From: Symbiodinium natans
Taxonomy: Eukaryota > Sar > Dinophyceae > Suessiales > Symbiodiniaceae
Length of the DNA stretch: 64,000 nucleotides
NCBI GenBank assembly: GCA_905221605.1
Contig: CAJNDS010002089.1
Coordinates: 188,293-252,292 of the forward strand
Direction: 5' to 3'
Positions 42,033 to 51,667 of the stretch are shown here, piece after piece. Each line of letters opens with the position of its first letter. Position 1 is the first letter of the stretch. The notes under the pieces were generated by a model, which ran no database searches, was not told the DNA's origin, and saw nothing but the letters and a program-made list of their open reading frames with translations. Both the position numbers and the translations under genes were made by a program.

Positions 42033-42322
42033 ATATGCTGTCTTCTAGGCCGAATGTATGGGCTGACAAGTTTGGGGCCTTGGGGGCCAACGTAAAAGAA
42101 AAACGAGACAAGGGCTTTGGGATGCCTGATAGGCATCTTGACCCATCGATACAAAGGCCGAGGTGCGATGTGCCGTGCCAGGTCGGCTTCATTGTAGAGG
42201 CCAATCTGCCTCTGACGAGTGGGCAGGGGCGAAGGGGCGAGGCAACGGTTTCGACTCACTCGCTGAAGCAGGCAGGGATGATTAGGGCGTGCTTCGTAGA
42301 GCTTTGGAGCTCTTGCCCTCAT
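41960..42322 (-). CDS. Hypothetical protein exon
   Basis: A 120-codon frame reads RQRQIGLYNEADLARHIAPR, PLYRWVKMPIRHPKALVSFF and GPQGPKLVSPYIRPRRQHMW. Hydrophobic and basic residues are mixed as in a folded domain. The next exon on this strand overlaps its 3' end in another frame, so a splice is expected near 41,990. Confidence 0.53.
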   Translation of the reverse strand: MRARAPKLYEARPNHPCLLQRVSRNRCLAPSPLPTRQRQIGLYNEADLARHIAPRPLYRWVKMPIRHPKALVSFFFYVGPQGPKLVSPYIRPRRQHMWLYTVLSFGCDCQSGIAKTLGFI

Positions 42323-42630
42323 GCCCTTCGCGTTCGGGTGTTCCTGCCGATGGGAAGATATATAGGCTTGGCCAAGTAAGGCGAACAGGGGGAGCCAGGC
42401 GCAAAAGCAAAAAGAAGGCCCCTGTTAAGGTGATAGCATCTCTGGAGGCGGCTTTTCTCCATGCCCTCTACGCGCGTCCGTAAAGCGGTTGCTGGGGGGG
42501 CTTGGGGAGGACTTGTTCCTTGCTGCCGATGCAGAGGCTTGCGCCTTACACTGTACCTTCCTGTGAACTTACCGCATTGTTCGCACCTGCTTTGCACTAT
42601 ACTGTCATAATGAAGAAGGAACCGCACCAA
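42319..42630 (-). CDS. CxxC-containing exon, hypothetical protein
   Basis: The frame reads LLHYDSIVQSRCEQCGKFTG, a single CxxC knuckle, followed by a basic, Pro-rich stretch and LLFAFAPGSPCSPYLAK. A lone CxxCGK could be half of a zinc site. No family is named. Confidence 0.5.
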   Translation of the reverse strand: MVRFLLHYDSIVQSRCEQCGKFTGRYSVRRKPLHRQQGTSPPQAPPATALRTRVEGMEKSRLQRCYHLNRGLLFAFAPGSPCSPYLAKPIYLPIGRNTRTRRA

Positions 42631-42728
42631 GTACCATGCTGATAGCTAGCCGTGCACAAACGGTCGGATGCATGCCGCCAACCCACTCTAGGTCAAGCCA
42701 CCTGCCCGCATGCGACCACCTGAAGCTC

Positions 42729-43022
42729 TCAAAATCTCACCCTCGGCCGAGCCTGTAGTAGTCGGAGATGCCCCCATGCGTGAGCAAATCGTAGCGCCAG
42801 AAATGGCAAAGTTCGGACATTGGGATCGCCTCGTGGCCGACCATGTCTCATGTCACTTACGGATGCAGCTTCGTAATAAGGATGCGTTGCTTGAAATTGC
42901 TTGGCATCTTCCAACGGCTCGAGACATTTAATCTCGGCTTTTCGGTCTCCTGCATTCAGGGCTGGGTCAGATGCTTCTGAACTCCAGCTCTCGTTTTTAG
43001 GCACTGACCCCAGGTTGTCCAA
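42729..43022 (-). CDS. Exon candidate; antisense frame equally open
   Basis: The frame reads DNLGSVPKNESWSSEASDPA, LNAGDRKAEIKCLEPLEDA and FQATHPYYEAASVSDMR. The plus frame 42,710-42,931 also looks protein-like. Minus is preferred because the exon follows 42,997-43,424 and a CAG|GTTTGG donor lies between them. Confidence 0.47.
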   Translation of the reverse strand: MDNLGSVPKNESWSSEASDPALNAGDRKAEIKCLEPLEDAKQFQATHPYYEAASVSDMRHGRPRGDPNVRTLPFLALRFAHAWGHLRLLQARPRVRF

Positions 43023-43424
43023 ACCTGCTCTGTGTAACTTTAAACTTCAAAGAGCCCGAACCTTCCATACTTTCTACCCCCCGACCTGAACTACCCTTGA
43101 AGGCCACCCCGCTGGTAGATCCTAAGCTCAGCTGCGGACCACCAGCAGTAACCCCCCAGCGAAGAGGAGTCCGCAGGTCAGAGCGCAGAAGCTGCAAAAC
43201 CTCATCAATCAGATGAGCGGACTGCAAGGGTTCACATGGATTCCTAATTATCCTGTTTGGCAGCTGGATTCTGCAACAGACCCGTGTTTCCCTGGAAGTG
43301 AGCCAGCGCAGCCCTTTGCAGGACCCTAAGTCGTCCAGGTCCCACACCAGGAAGCGCAGGAAGGGGAGGCACTCGGATACGTCGCCTTGGACCGCCGGGC
43401 GTAGACGATCGACCCGGGCGTGGC
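42997..43424 (-). CDS. Hypothetical protein exon, 142 codons
   Basis: The acceptor cctcccacag|GC at 43,425 opens a frame reading ARVDRLRPAVQGDVSECLPF, LRFLVWDLDDLGSCKGLRW, LTSRETRVCCRI and AHLIDEVLQLLRSDLRTPL. The acceptor and the length without stops make it one of the firmer single exons. The fold is probably helical. No family is recognised. Confidence 0.6.
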
Positions 43425-43695
43425 CTGTGGGAGGCTGCGGCGAAGGTTGGGGGGGGGGGAAGCTCCCTGGAGTCCTTCCTTGTGGAGATCCAGGTAGTCG
43501 TTACAACGGGCGGGCCCGTTAACACGGCATTCGAGCAACGGCAGATTTGTTAACGTGGCAAAAATGAATATCACGATGGATCAGGACCAATGGCTTGAAG
43601 AAGCCCAGGAGGGGAGGAGTTTCGAGGTTCACTTCTTCGCATCTTGCAAATGCCCAATCCCTAGCACAACATTGTAACATTGCCAGGCCTGTCCC

Positions 43696-44062
43696 TCAAA
43701 CAAGCTCGTGTTCCGTGCAGAAACCTCTGAGAATAATGAGCGTTGTTCTTGAAATAACTCTAACGAACACTGCAGCGAACCAGTTCTTTGTCCAACACAA
43801 AGCGCAAACCCTTTCTCTCTTTCGTAGTTCCAGCCCCTCAGCCATCAACCTCACCAGATGGGCTCCCCGGCCAACAGCACCAGGACTGCGGTGAAGCCAG
43901 ACAAGGCAAGGAAGGCTGTGTGCCGGGCGTCCTTCTCCCGCACTTTCGGGAAGGGTGGCCCACTTTTTTAGCCACAAATGCCCCAAGCTGGTTTTCCTGC
44001 ACCCTGATAGGTCTGTTGACCCCGACAATTTGCATATGACAACTACGACAGCCTCCTTTCAT
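43696..44062 (-). CDS. Exon region, two protein-like frames
   Basis: The frame 43,696-44,028 reads RGAHLVRLMAEGLELRKRER, WTKNWFAAVFVRVISRTTL and ends GFCTEHELV. The frame 43,838-44,062 reads GCRSCHMQIVGVNRPIRVQE and GAFVAKKVGHPSRKCGRR. A splice between the second (upstream) and the first is the simplest explanation. Confidence 0.5.
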
Positions 44063-44101
44063 CTTAAGATATGCCGACGGCCCAAAAGTTTGGGTAGCTG
44101 C

Positions 44102-44737
44102 TTAGCTCAACAGCCCATGCTTTTCAGCCTTGAGATGCCTTGAGCCCGAGCGCCAAAACCCCAAATGAGGAAAGTCCCGCGGACTGTCCTCAATCGTCTG
44201 CAGGGTGTACCGGTACGACAGAAAAGTCTCCACCTCAGGAAACAGACCGCAGTTTGTGATCAGAGTTGCTGTTTTGCTGCAAGGACCACCCACTACGGTA
44301 GGAACTCTGCATGTACCTGCAACTTTTGCTGGGGCTGCTAGAAGCACGTGCTGACGCACGCGCCACCGACGGGGCCTGTCGCACAGCCTGCACGCTCTGG
44401 AAAAGGTCCGTGTGCATGTCGTGTGCGCTCTGCTGCTGGGTGTGAGCTTGCAGGATGCTTGAGGCAGCAAAAAGCCCGGGCGTTTGGCTTTGGTGAAACG
44501 TAACGTAACACAGGTGTCGGCGCAAATCGATTCTTGAGTCGCGTGAAGAAGCATCGTCGGCATGAAACAAAACAGTCTCACAGGCAGCAACTTGAGTGAC
44601 TGTTTTTGAGAAAACCCAGCTGTATGGTGGCAAGTTTCTTGATGTCTGTTGCCTGCGTCATGCGCATCGTTTGTCATGCTGCGGCTCCTGGGCGCTCTTA
44701 GCGCCCCCGGAGTGAAGGATGAAGAATTCAAGGGCAA
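44102..44737 (-). CDS. Hypothetical protein, long parallel frames
   Basis: The frame 44,235-44,633 reads VTQVAACETVLFHADDASSR, DSRIDLRRHLCYVTFHQSQ and DLFQSVQAVRQAPSVARAS. The frame 44,102-44,737 ends CGLFPEVETFLSYRYTLQTI and EDSPRDFPHLGFWRS. The probable gene uses the first frame, then splices (CAG|GTACAT donor, tttcctgag acceptor) toward the second, but the phase I tested also fits a third reading. Function unknown. Confidence 0.53.
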   Translation of the reverse strand: MPLNSSSFTPGALRAPRSRSMTNDAHDAGNRHQETCHHTAGFSQKQSLKLLPVRLFCFMPTMLLHATQESICADTCVTLRFTKAKRPGFLLPQASCKLTPSSRAHTTCTRTFSRACRLCDRPRRWRVRQHVLLAAPAKVAGTCRVPTVVGGPCSKTATLITNCGLFPEVETFLSYRYTLQTIEDSPRDFPHLGFWRSGSRHLKAEKHGLLS

Positions 44738-44955
44738 ATGCCTTTGCCATCATCACCGCTCTGACCCAGGAAGACTCCGAGTCTGTAGCTTTCGTATGGT
44801 TCAAGACTGCCCACCACTTGCGGGACCCTAAACACACCACACTCCTCATAGTGCTCCCAAAGGCCTGAAACGCAGGCCCATGCAAACGCTAAGGAGGCCG
44901 CAAAGCTTCCGGCAGTGGCCTGCTTGAAGACCTGCAAAGGGTGAGGATGCTGCAC
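44658..44955 (-). CDS. Possible membrane exon plus downstream exon
   Basis: The frame 44,728-44,955 reads HPLQVFKQATAGSFAASLAF, AWACVSGLWEHYEECGVF and meets a donor TTTAGG|GTCCCG. The frame 44,658-44,885 ends VRAVMMAKAFALEFFILHSG. The hydrophobic TAGSFAASLAFAWACV could span a membrane. The two frames overlap and need a splice. Confidence 0.5.
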
Positions 44956-45964
44956 AGTCTGTCCCCAGGTACAAGTATGATCATTGGGAGATGAGTAAGG
45001 GGCCTGGGTTCAAGGGCCATAGATCTGCGATCCAGCTCTGCAGCTGGAGGGGATGTATGGCTCAAAAGTTCGTAGGCGTTCTTTCTGAGGCTGAGGGCTC
45101 ACAAGCCAGTACAGGTTGCATTAAAACTCCCACTCCCCCTTCTTCTGCAATCTTGTTTCTTGTCAGGGCCATGCCTCCAAGGCATTCCGACCGCGGCCAG
45201 CCGCCGCAGCGACATCGGCCAGGCGCTGCCCGGTGAGTGTGGCCTGGAGTTGGACATTCAATACAATTTAGCTGTGTGATGTTGGGTGGCGAAGGGTTTG
45301 GGTAGAAAATGTGGTCGGGCTGCTCTGATACTTGACATGTTGCTCAGAAAAGGGCTGCTTAAGAGGACGCTTGGGGATGTAGACCCTCTGAATAAGGTCC
45401 CTGTTTAAGAGAGCCAGAAGAGGGCTAAGAAGGGTTTCCCTTTAAGGGTCCTTCTTATTATACCTAGGATGCTGCTCCAAGTGAAGCTACGGATCTACGA
45501 TACCGATGGCGAGTCGGAACCGAGGTTGCGCACACACACTACACGTACTCGACGATAAGCCTGCTTCGGAACTCCTGGATCCTGATCTTCTGATCCGAAT
45601 TACATTCTACAACATATAACTTTGCAGTAATTCACAGTCATGCACGCCATCAGCGATGCGATGGTGCAGTCGTAGCACAGCCACCCGGAAAAATAAAACA
45701 CACACTTAACCGTGCAGCAATCACAGGCCCACAATTTGATGTCCAGTAGCAGAGGTTGTCTCCCGGATGGACTGCATGGCGTCTGCCGAGGATGTCTGTA
45801 GGGCCAGCTTCCTTACGCAAGGAAGCCCGAAACTCTGAAACGAGGTTCTGTTGATCCTATTCTGGAACTGTCACTAGTAATAATATGATGGATTCACTGG
45901 AAGCGCCGCAGCATCTTCAGACCGTTTTGGTAAAAACACCGTTCTCACTGACCTCTTGCAGTCT
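44956..45964. other. No secure gene
   Basis: A plus frame at 44,991-45,236 is weak. The rest has stops in every frame at short intervals and no repeat I recognise. Confidence 0.45.
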
Positions 45965-46261
45965 TCACACCTTCTGCCCGCTGTGCTGATACGTACCGAA
46001 ATCGTCCGATCTTTGTCGGACATGATGGCTTGCACCCGATCTCAAACACCATCTTCGGATACTTCGGGGAACATCACGGCCGGCCCTGATCCCGTAATCT
46101 TCAGATCTTTCTGCAACCACGGCTGACCATGGACATGAAAAAGACATACAGGGCCAGTGCCAGCACAGCGTCAGCTCGTTCAGGAGTCCGACCTCTCCCG
46201 TGGAATTGCTACCTGACAAGGGTGCAGGGTCTCGACTCTCACGCTCGCTCAAGGCAGGCAA
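45965..46261 (-). CDS. Exon candidate, hypothetical protein
   Basis: The frame reads SRDPAPLSGSNSTGEVGLLN, ELTLCWHWPCMSFSCPW and AVVAERSEDYGIRAGRDV. The middle is hydrophobic and Cys/Trp-rich. No splice site was fixed. Confidence 0.42.
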   Translation of the reverse strand: MPALSERESRDPAPLSGSNSTGEVGLLNELTLCWHWPCMSFSCPWSAVVAERSEDYGIRAGRDVPRSIRRWCLRSGASHHVRQRSDDFGTYQHSGQKV

Positions 46262-46305
46262 AGCTTCGGCTCGTAGATCTTCGGTGAGACATCATAGGAC
46301 ACAAA

Positions 46306-46360
46306 ATATACACACTCACCAATCTGTATATGGAGCCCTATATACAGTCACCAATGACAG
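46306..46360 (-). repeat. Dispersed 32-bp-period repeat, copy A
   Basis: Read on the minus strand it has two copies of ATTGGTGA.TGTATAT spaced 32 bp apart, with GGCTCC between. The same words and the same 32-bp period recur on the plus strand at 58,330-58,395. Confidence 0.7.
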
Positions 46361-46502
46361 CAATATGAACCTGTGAATTCTTTTGGCTTCTTTCTGGGAA
46401 CGTTTTGGTCGCGCGCCAAACAAAGCGGGTTTGTTTGCGACGAAAGGGATTCGTAGCATATTGGGTAAGCGTCTCGGATTTCTGGGAAAGGATTCTGAGA
46501 GT

Positions 46503-46531
46503 AGGGTTTAGGATTTAGGGTATTTTAGGGT
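46503..46531 (+). repeat. Degenerate TTTAGGG motif
   Basis: Three imperfect telomere-like words in tandem. Confidence 0.7.
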
Positions 46532-46965
46532 TCAACAACAACGCACGACGAACCAGAGGCAAGGGCTTGGACCGGATAAACAAACCAGAACCAAAACATC
46601 ACCCAAAAAACTGCTAGGATTTGAGAGATTGCAAGGAGTCCACAGCAGGGGCCCGGGAGGGTTGATTCAGGGCTGCAAAAAAAATCCTGCCGGCCCCGAA
46701 GAAGCGCTACACCAGCAAGAAACGCAGCTCTTCTCAGTGGGGGTGTGCGGTAAGTAGGGTAGGGTAGAGGGTATTGATGTTCTAAGGGTTTGCGAAGTTC
46801 ACCGAAGCCCAACTTCATCCCTCCAACAGTCGAAGCCCCAGAGTAGGAGGGAGCTGGCGATCCGGGCCTATTGCTCTGATGCAGAACCAGCAGGTGTGCT
46901 CCTGAACAGCTGGCAGCTGAAACGACAATCCTGCAAAAAATGCCTTGCCGCGCCCATCCTTTCAT
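46525..46965 (-). CDS. Exon candidate with hydrophobic end
   Basis: A 146-codon frame reads GGMKLGFGELRKPLEHQYPL and ends with a hydrophobic ISQILAVFWVMFWFWFVYPV. Such a run could be a membrane anchor or a translated intron. Strand competition is low. Confidence 0.4.
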   Translation of the reverse strand: MKGWARQGIFCRIVVSAASCSGAHLLVLHQSNRPGSPAPSYSGASTVGGMKLGFGELRKPLEHQYPLPYPTYRTPPLRRAAFLAGVALLRGRQDFFCSPESTLPGPCCGLLAISQILAVFWVMFWFWFVYPVQALASGSSCVVVEP

Positions 46966-47337
46966 GCGACTTTTTGTTTTGAGGGGGGAAGGGGAGGGGA
47001 GTCTCGTAGCTTGTGTCGAATGTGTTGGCGTGTGTGGGGACTGTCTTTGCTGCGGGGCATCGAGTCACATCGTTTTGAACATGCATTTGCGTTATTCAGT
47101 GTGCCTGCAAGCCGGGCCCCCTGAGGCCGCAATTCGAAAAAAAGGCCAGCAAATCTGGAAACACAATTTGCATGGATGGTTGACATGTTTTTGCAGGCTC
47201 GAGCGGCTCGAGCTTGTGTTGTTTGGGACCTGTTGTTTTTGTTCAGGTTGCTGCTGTTGCTGCTGGTGGTGGTGGTGGTGCTGCTGCTGTTGGTCTTCTT
47301 GTTATTCTTGTAATGTTGCTGTTGTTCTTGCTCTTCT

Positions 47338-47656
47338 TATTCTTCTCCTCCTTCTCCTTCTCCTTCTCCTTCTCCTTCTCCTTCTCCTTCTCCTTCTCCT
47401 TCTCCTTCTCCTTCTCCTTCTCCTTCTCCTTCTCCTTCTCCTTCTCCTTCTCCTTCTCCTTCTCCTTCGCCTTCGCCTTCGCCTTCGCCTTCGCCTTCGC
47501 CTTCGCCTTCGCCTTCGCCTTCGCCTTCGCCTTCGCCTTCGCCTTCGCCTTCGCCTTCGCCTTCGCCTTCGCCTTCGCCTTCGCCTTCGCCTTCGCCTTC
47601 GCCTTCGCCTTCGCCTTCGCCTTCTTCTTCTTCTTCTTCTTCTTCTTCTTCTTCTT
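47338..47656 (+). repeat. (TTCTCC)n-(TTCGCC)n-(TTC)n hexanucleotide array
   Basis: About 20 TTCTCC units give way abruptly to about 27 TTCGCC units and end in pure TTC triplets. Open frames across it (46,940-47,917 and others) are repeat artefacts: Leu/Arg, Phe-Ala/Phe-Ser or Gly-Glu polymers. Confidence 0.96.
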
Positions 47657-48258
47657 TTGCTTTGTTTTTGTCGCCGCCAGGCGCCCCGTCCACGCCAGGG
47701 ATACGCCGAACTCCGGCGCACGATTCTGTCTTTCACCCTTCGAATTCTAGGGCTGCCTGTGTTTTACGATTTTCTGGTCCCATCCATGTTTGGGGGATGG
47801 GGGGGAGAAGAGGACAAGGGTTATCACGTCCATTTTGTAGCATCGGCGCCACCCCGAGCTTCGTACCATCGGGTGCACAAACCCTTCTCAGCCCTGGCCT
47901 CGACACTCAGCCCCTGAACTATTTAGCGGCCCCTGGTCTGCATAAACTGATGCCACGTGTTTCGGGTTTGCTCCTTCTAGCTCCTTGGCCAGATTAGGAT
48001 TTGTGGGGTGCGGACGTTTATGGATGTAGGTTGTGTGTGGGAGATAAGACTTTATCGGTTTGGGATTTGTGGTATATAGGAGTTTATTGGTTTAGGATTT
48101 CCCGGATGGGTTTCGACGCTCACACTCGCACTTAAAGGGCTTGGGAATTGTGGAATATAAGACCTTAGGGATTTGTTGTAGCGTTTTGAACTTGGCAGAA
48201 AACTCTGTACACATCGGTGAAAAAAAACATGTTCGGCCAAGACCTGTCTTCACACCTT
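47657..48258. other. No secure gene
   Basis: A plus frame at 47,662-47,997 has no distinctive features. Around 48,010-48,190 short words such as 'gggatttgtgg' and 'ggaatttgtgg' recur loosely. Confidence 0.4.
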
Positions 48259-48495
48259 TCACTTTGCTGCTGGTGCTGCTGGTGGTGGTGGTGCTGCTGC
48301 TGCTGCTGGAGCTGGAGCTGGAGCTGGAGCTGGAGCTGGAGCTGGGCACATGCCGATGTTGGCTCGACGGTCCGCACGTCTAGGTCTAGGTTGAAAGATC
48401 CGAGGGATGCAATTCCAATTGACGGGTCTGCTCGAACCGCCAGAAGCCTGATGCAACTGCATTGCAATCCTGGAGTCCTGGACTTCAAACACCAA
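48259..48495 (-). CDS. Pro-Ala repeat exon candidate over a GGAGCT microsatellite
   Basis: The frame reads DSRIAMQLHQASGGSSRPVN, then enters (GGAGCT)n at 48,306-48,345, giving alternating Pro-Ala followed by poly-Ala. A Gln/Leu frame is equally open. The first part is protein-like, so the repeat may be partly exonic. Confidence 0.33.
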   Translation of the reverse strand: MVFEVQDSRIAMQLHQASGGSSRPVNWNCIPRIFQPRPRRADRRANIGMCPAPAPAPAPAPAPAAAAAPPPPAAPAAK

Positions 48496-48533
48496 CCTTG
48501 AAACCTCAAGCCTCGCGCTTCTCTTGCTGCACC

Positions 48534-49179
48534 CTAATCAAAAAAAAAGGACTCTAGGCCCTCTAGGCTGTAGGGTTCAGCAAGGCAGGGTGCAAAGCGA
48601 CCTTTGTACGCATTCATGAGCCGACAGAAAACGCATCGCCACTGGGTTAGACATGCCGACTGCAATGTGCCTCGTCGGATGCTCTGAAGATTGGTTTCCA
48701 TAAAGATCATTCCACGGAACACTGCAAGGTCTGCTGCATTTGCTGCATGGCCAATTACCGGAGAGGCTGTTCCGAGCCCCACAAACCTCAAGCCTGCTAC
48801 ATCGACATCCGAAGCCGCGAAGCCCGAAAGAGGCCAACACGCCCATGAAAACGGTGACTACATGTCATCACTACCGGCATTGGGGCTCGCTGGGGTATGG
48901 CTTGCGGAAGCAGCATGAACTGTGTTGAAAACTGCAGCAACTTCTACCATGCCGCAGGCAATGCTTGCCATGAAAAGTTGGGAACTGTACAATGCAAGGC
49001 CCGACTCAGAGTGACAAGCCCGGACCGCGCTTCCCCACCTGTGCGCGTGCCTTAGCTTCTTGCACGCGATTTGCTTCGACACTGCAGATTCTGATGGAGG
49101 GATGGGTGCTGAAGCTAAGCTGGTCAAGATGCAGGGCATGTCGCTTTCTGCTTACATCCTCATTTCTTCGGCTGTGGCC
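48534..49179 (-). CDS. Hypothetical protein, three in-phase terminal exons
   Basis: Exon 49,039-49,179 (47 codons) follows a classic acceptor (ctgttttgcag) and reads GHSRRNEDVSRKRHALHLDQ and ends VEANRVQEAKARAQ at CAG|GTGGGG. Exon 48,875-49,004 reads LYSSQLFMASIACGMVEVAA. Exon 48,534-48,793 reads LRFVGLGTASPVIGHAANA, FRGMIFMETNLQSIRRGTL and ends LEGLESFFFD. The second intron (81 bases, GTAGTG...gtagcag) joins in phase 1. The first would be only 34 bases, so its edges are less certain. The middle may be membrane-associated. An upstream exon is likely at 49,290-49,526. No family is recognised. Confidence 0.66.
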
Positions 49180-49289
49180 CTGCAAAACAGCGAGCCAGGA
49201 CAATAGAGATGATCTAAGAAAGCTTAGTCTAAATCGTACGACTGCCGGCAGCTATGAGTTCCAATTTCCTTGGGCGTACATGCCTTGGG

Positions 49290-49526
49290 TCATTGGGTGC
49301 ACAAATACAACTCCAACACCACATCTCGAACCCCAAGCCCCCCAGACTTTTCCAAAACCCGACATTTAGCCTCACCCAGAAACTCAAAAACCATAGGTCC
49401 GAAGTGCAGAGGGGGTCCCGTGGTTAGTATGCTAGCTAGGGTTTCGGATTCTCCTGAATACACACGCAGCTGCCAGGCTCCGTTCTGATCTGCGACTTGC
49501 GGAGGACTTGGAGGAGCGCGAGCCAA
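49290..49526 (-). CDS. Upstream exon of the 48.5-49.2 kb gene (candidate)
   Basis: The frame reads QVADQNGAWQLRVYSGESET, LASILTTGPPLHFGPMVFEF and GLGVRDVVLELYLC. It alternates hydrophobic and polar residues as beta-strands do. The donor toward 49,179 was not pinned down. Confidence 0.55.
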   Translation of the reverse strand: MARAPPSPPQVADQNGAWQLRVYSGESETLASILTTGPPLHFGPMVFEFLGEAKCRVLEKSGGLGVRDVVLELYLCTQ

Positions 49527-49557
49527 ACGAGTGCCCCGAGTGCCCCGATGATCCTCA

Positions 49558-49588
49558 GGGTTTAGGGTTACTAGGGTTTAGGGTTTAC
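49558..49588 (+). repeat. Interstitial TTTAGGG motif
   Basis: Two short TTTAGGG tandems separated by a few bases. Confidence 0.85.
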
Positions 49589-49689
49589 AGTATTTATTGT
49601 TGTTGCAGGAAGAAGCACAAAAAGTCGTGGAACCTGCCGAACCAATGGCTCAGAGAATGAGCTGCAAACTGCGCAAGGTTCCTGCTGCA

Positions 49690-50356
49690 TCAGGATTCTT
49701 GTTCACGAGTGCGACTTCCAGCCACTGAGATTTCCCATGAAGATCTATACCGGCAGCAGGCGTATTGCGCACGAACTCGCGCGCGCGCACGCCTAGCCCG
49801 CACTCGCTCACTCACACAGAAGCGCAGAGACAGACACGCAGAGACGACATGTATACGGCTGTTTAAGTTCCCACAGCCCGTACCCAGGGCATGACAACCC
49901 ACCCTGCGTGACGTCAATCCATCAATCGCACGCACTATGTTCAGTGTTAAGGCGCGCACGTTGCGCTGCCACTTCAGGCAGAAGGAGTAGAAGGAGTTGG
50001 GGGGCTGCACCGAGGATGCTTGATGACGATGGTATACGGCACCGCAAACTACGCCACAACAGGATGGTTCGGAGCAGGGTGACAAGGCTGATTCGGCCTT
50101 CCAGCATGGGCATGTCCACACGCACTGACTCTGCAGTGATGGGACAGAGTGCATACGACCAGCCTCGACCTGCATCAGACGACGGCCGGAAGCTCTTGCT
50201 GCAGCGAGACTTCTGAATCGGTGCCGGTACACATGCTTGCCTTTTCACATTTTCGTCAGGGAGATGCGTTGCCACGACGTCCAGACGGCAGTCTGCGAAC
50301 TGCCCTCTTCCTCCCTGTCCGGTTGTGTCTGATGGGGCAACCCTTTGTGGCACCAA
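49690..50356 (-). CDS. Exon region, two frames open
   Basis: The frame 49,922-50,356 reads CRLDVVATHLPDENVKRQA and ESVRVDMPMLEGRISLVTLL, then APQLLLLLLPEVAAQRARL. The frame 49,690-50,232 is Arg/Ala/Cys-rich and less likely. Confidence 0.4.
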
Positions 50357-50379
50357 GCACTATCAGGTGCTTGGATCCA

Positions 50380-50855
50380 TCACCCTTTTGAGATCTTGTG
50401 CTCGGTTGGGGAGGTGAGGCATTTTTGATGCATCCTGAATAGGCGAAGCTCCCACACCATCACCATCCCTCGGGCTGACGGCTTGAGATCGGGCCCGTGG
50501 CGAAAGAATCCCGGAAGTGTTATACAAGGACCGCCATCAACCAAAAGTGGCTGTGCAAAACAGTTGGCCAACAGCGCGTAACCCACAGAATCGAAAAAAC
50601 GCCGGCAGAAAGAGGATTTAACGCCTTTCCCCGAAGGAAAACCCTGAAACCCCTTCAGCTGAAATCATCAGACAAAGTCGCGCCGCGACCGGCTCCGCGA
50701 AGACGAAGGAGGCAGTGCTGGGGCGTCAAAGTGCATGAGCAATCCGAGATCTCCTGGCTTCGGGATCTGTGCTTTGCTGCTCCTGCTTCGTCTGCCGCTT
50801 GCCTAACTTGCAGGCGTGCAGAGAACGACAGCAGATTAAACGGCAGGCAAGACAA
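50380..50855 (-). CDS. Hypothetical protein, two exon candidates
   Basis: Positions 50,655 to about 50,830 read LQVRQAADEAGAAKHRSRSQ and PQHCLLRLRGAGRGATLSDD. Positions 50,380-50,586 read NCFAQPLLVDGGPCITLPGF, GPDLKPSARGMVMVWELRLF and end TSPTEHKISKG at a stop. Both are free of low complexity. The junction was not fixed. Confidence 0.53.
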
Positions 50856-50945
50856 AAGGGTTTTGGAGGTTTCGGGTCTCTTTCAGCCAAAAAAAAGCTC
50901 GTGGATGTCCAGTGGCTCAGGAATGGGTGGAGTTTTTTTGGGGGT

Positions 50946-51200
50946 CTTTTTTTTTTTTTTTTGGGGGGGGGGGGGGCCTTTTTTTTTTTTTGGTCGATTT
51001 TCTTGGTTTTCTCTAGCAAAAACCCTACTTACCTTACATTTTGGACGGATTTTCTGTCATTTCCCTTAGGTTTTCGTTGTTTTTCATAGGGAAAAAGCGA
51101 TTTTTTTTACATTTTGGACGGCTTTCCTGTAATTTCCCTTAGGTTTTCCTTGGTTTTTCCTAGGGGGAAGACCCTATTTTCCTTACATTTTGGGAATATT
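50946..51200 (+). repeat. T/G homopolymers and ~75-bp tandem repeat
   Basis: T and G runs at 50,950-50,990 lead into a tandem whose phase is marked by ACATTTTGGACGG-like words at 51,036, 51,109 and 51,185 (spacing 73 and 76 bp), each followed by TTTCCCTTAGGTTTTC. Confidence 0.85.
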
Positions 51201-51309
51201 ACCGGCGAACAACGAAAAAGTCATCACGACAACGAAAGACAAGATGTGACCTATGGATGCCCGCCGGTTCCCGTTCGATGTTCGCCAGTTGGTTTTCGAT
51301 GTCCGCCGA

Positions 51310-51400
51310 CGGGACGGGACGGGGACGGGGACACGGGGACACGGGGACACGGGGACACGGGGACACGGGGACACGGGGACACGGGGACGGGGGGACGGGG
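51310..51400 (+). repeat. GGGGACAC minisatellite at gap edge
   Basis: About nine copies of an 8-bp GGGGACAC unit ending directly at the N run. Confidence 0.93.
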
Positions 51401-51500
51401 NNNNNNNNNNNNNNNNNNNNNNNNNNNNNNNNNNNNNNNNNNNNNNNNNNNNNNNNNNNNNNNNNNNNNNNNNNNNNNNNNNNNNNNNNNNNNNNNNNNN
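51401..51500. other. Assembly gap, 100 N
   Basis: Exactly 100 N, the usual placeholder for a gap of unknown size. Confidence 1.
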
Positions 51501-51667
51501 GAAAACCGGAGCTCTTGCAAGCGATCTAAACAGTGCCTGCGCGTGCGCTTTTGTGCGGGCGGCACTGATGCTTCAGATGCTCCCAGGCTCCCCAAGCCTC
51601 GGAGTAGTTCCTCTGCACGGCGAGCCTCCTCCGGGGTAGGCAGGAGCTCGGCGAAGCTCTTTCCTGG
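51501..51667 (-). CDS. Charged helical exon truncated by the gap
   Basis: The acceptor tagtcgacag opens at 51,667 and the frame runs into the gap reading GKSFAELLPTPEEARRAEEL, LRGLGSLGASEASVPPAQ and CLDRLQELRF. Glu/Arg/Leu-rich, probably helical. The 3' part is lost in the gap. Confidence 0.52.

Noticed and set aside
46940-47917. 325-codon plus ORF and its Arg, Gly-Glu and Phe-Ser counterparts
   Set aside because: They are kept open by the TTCTCC/TTCGCC array; the flanks are not protein-like.
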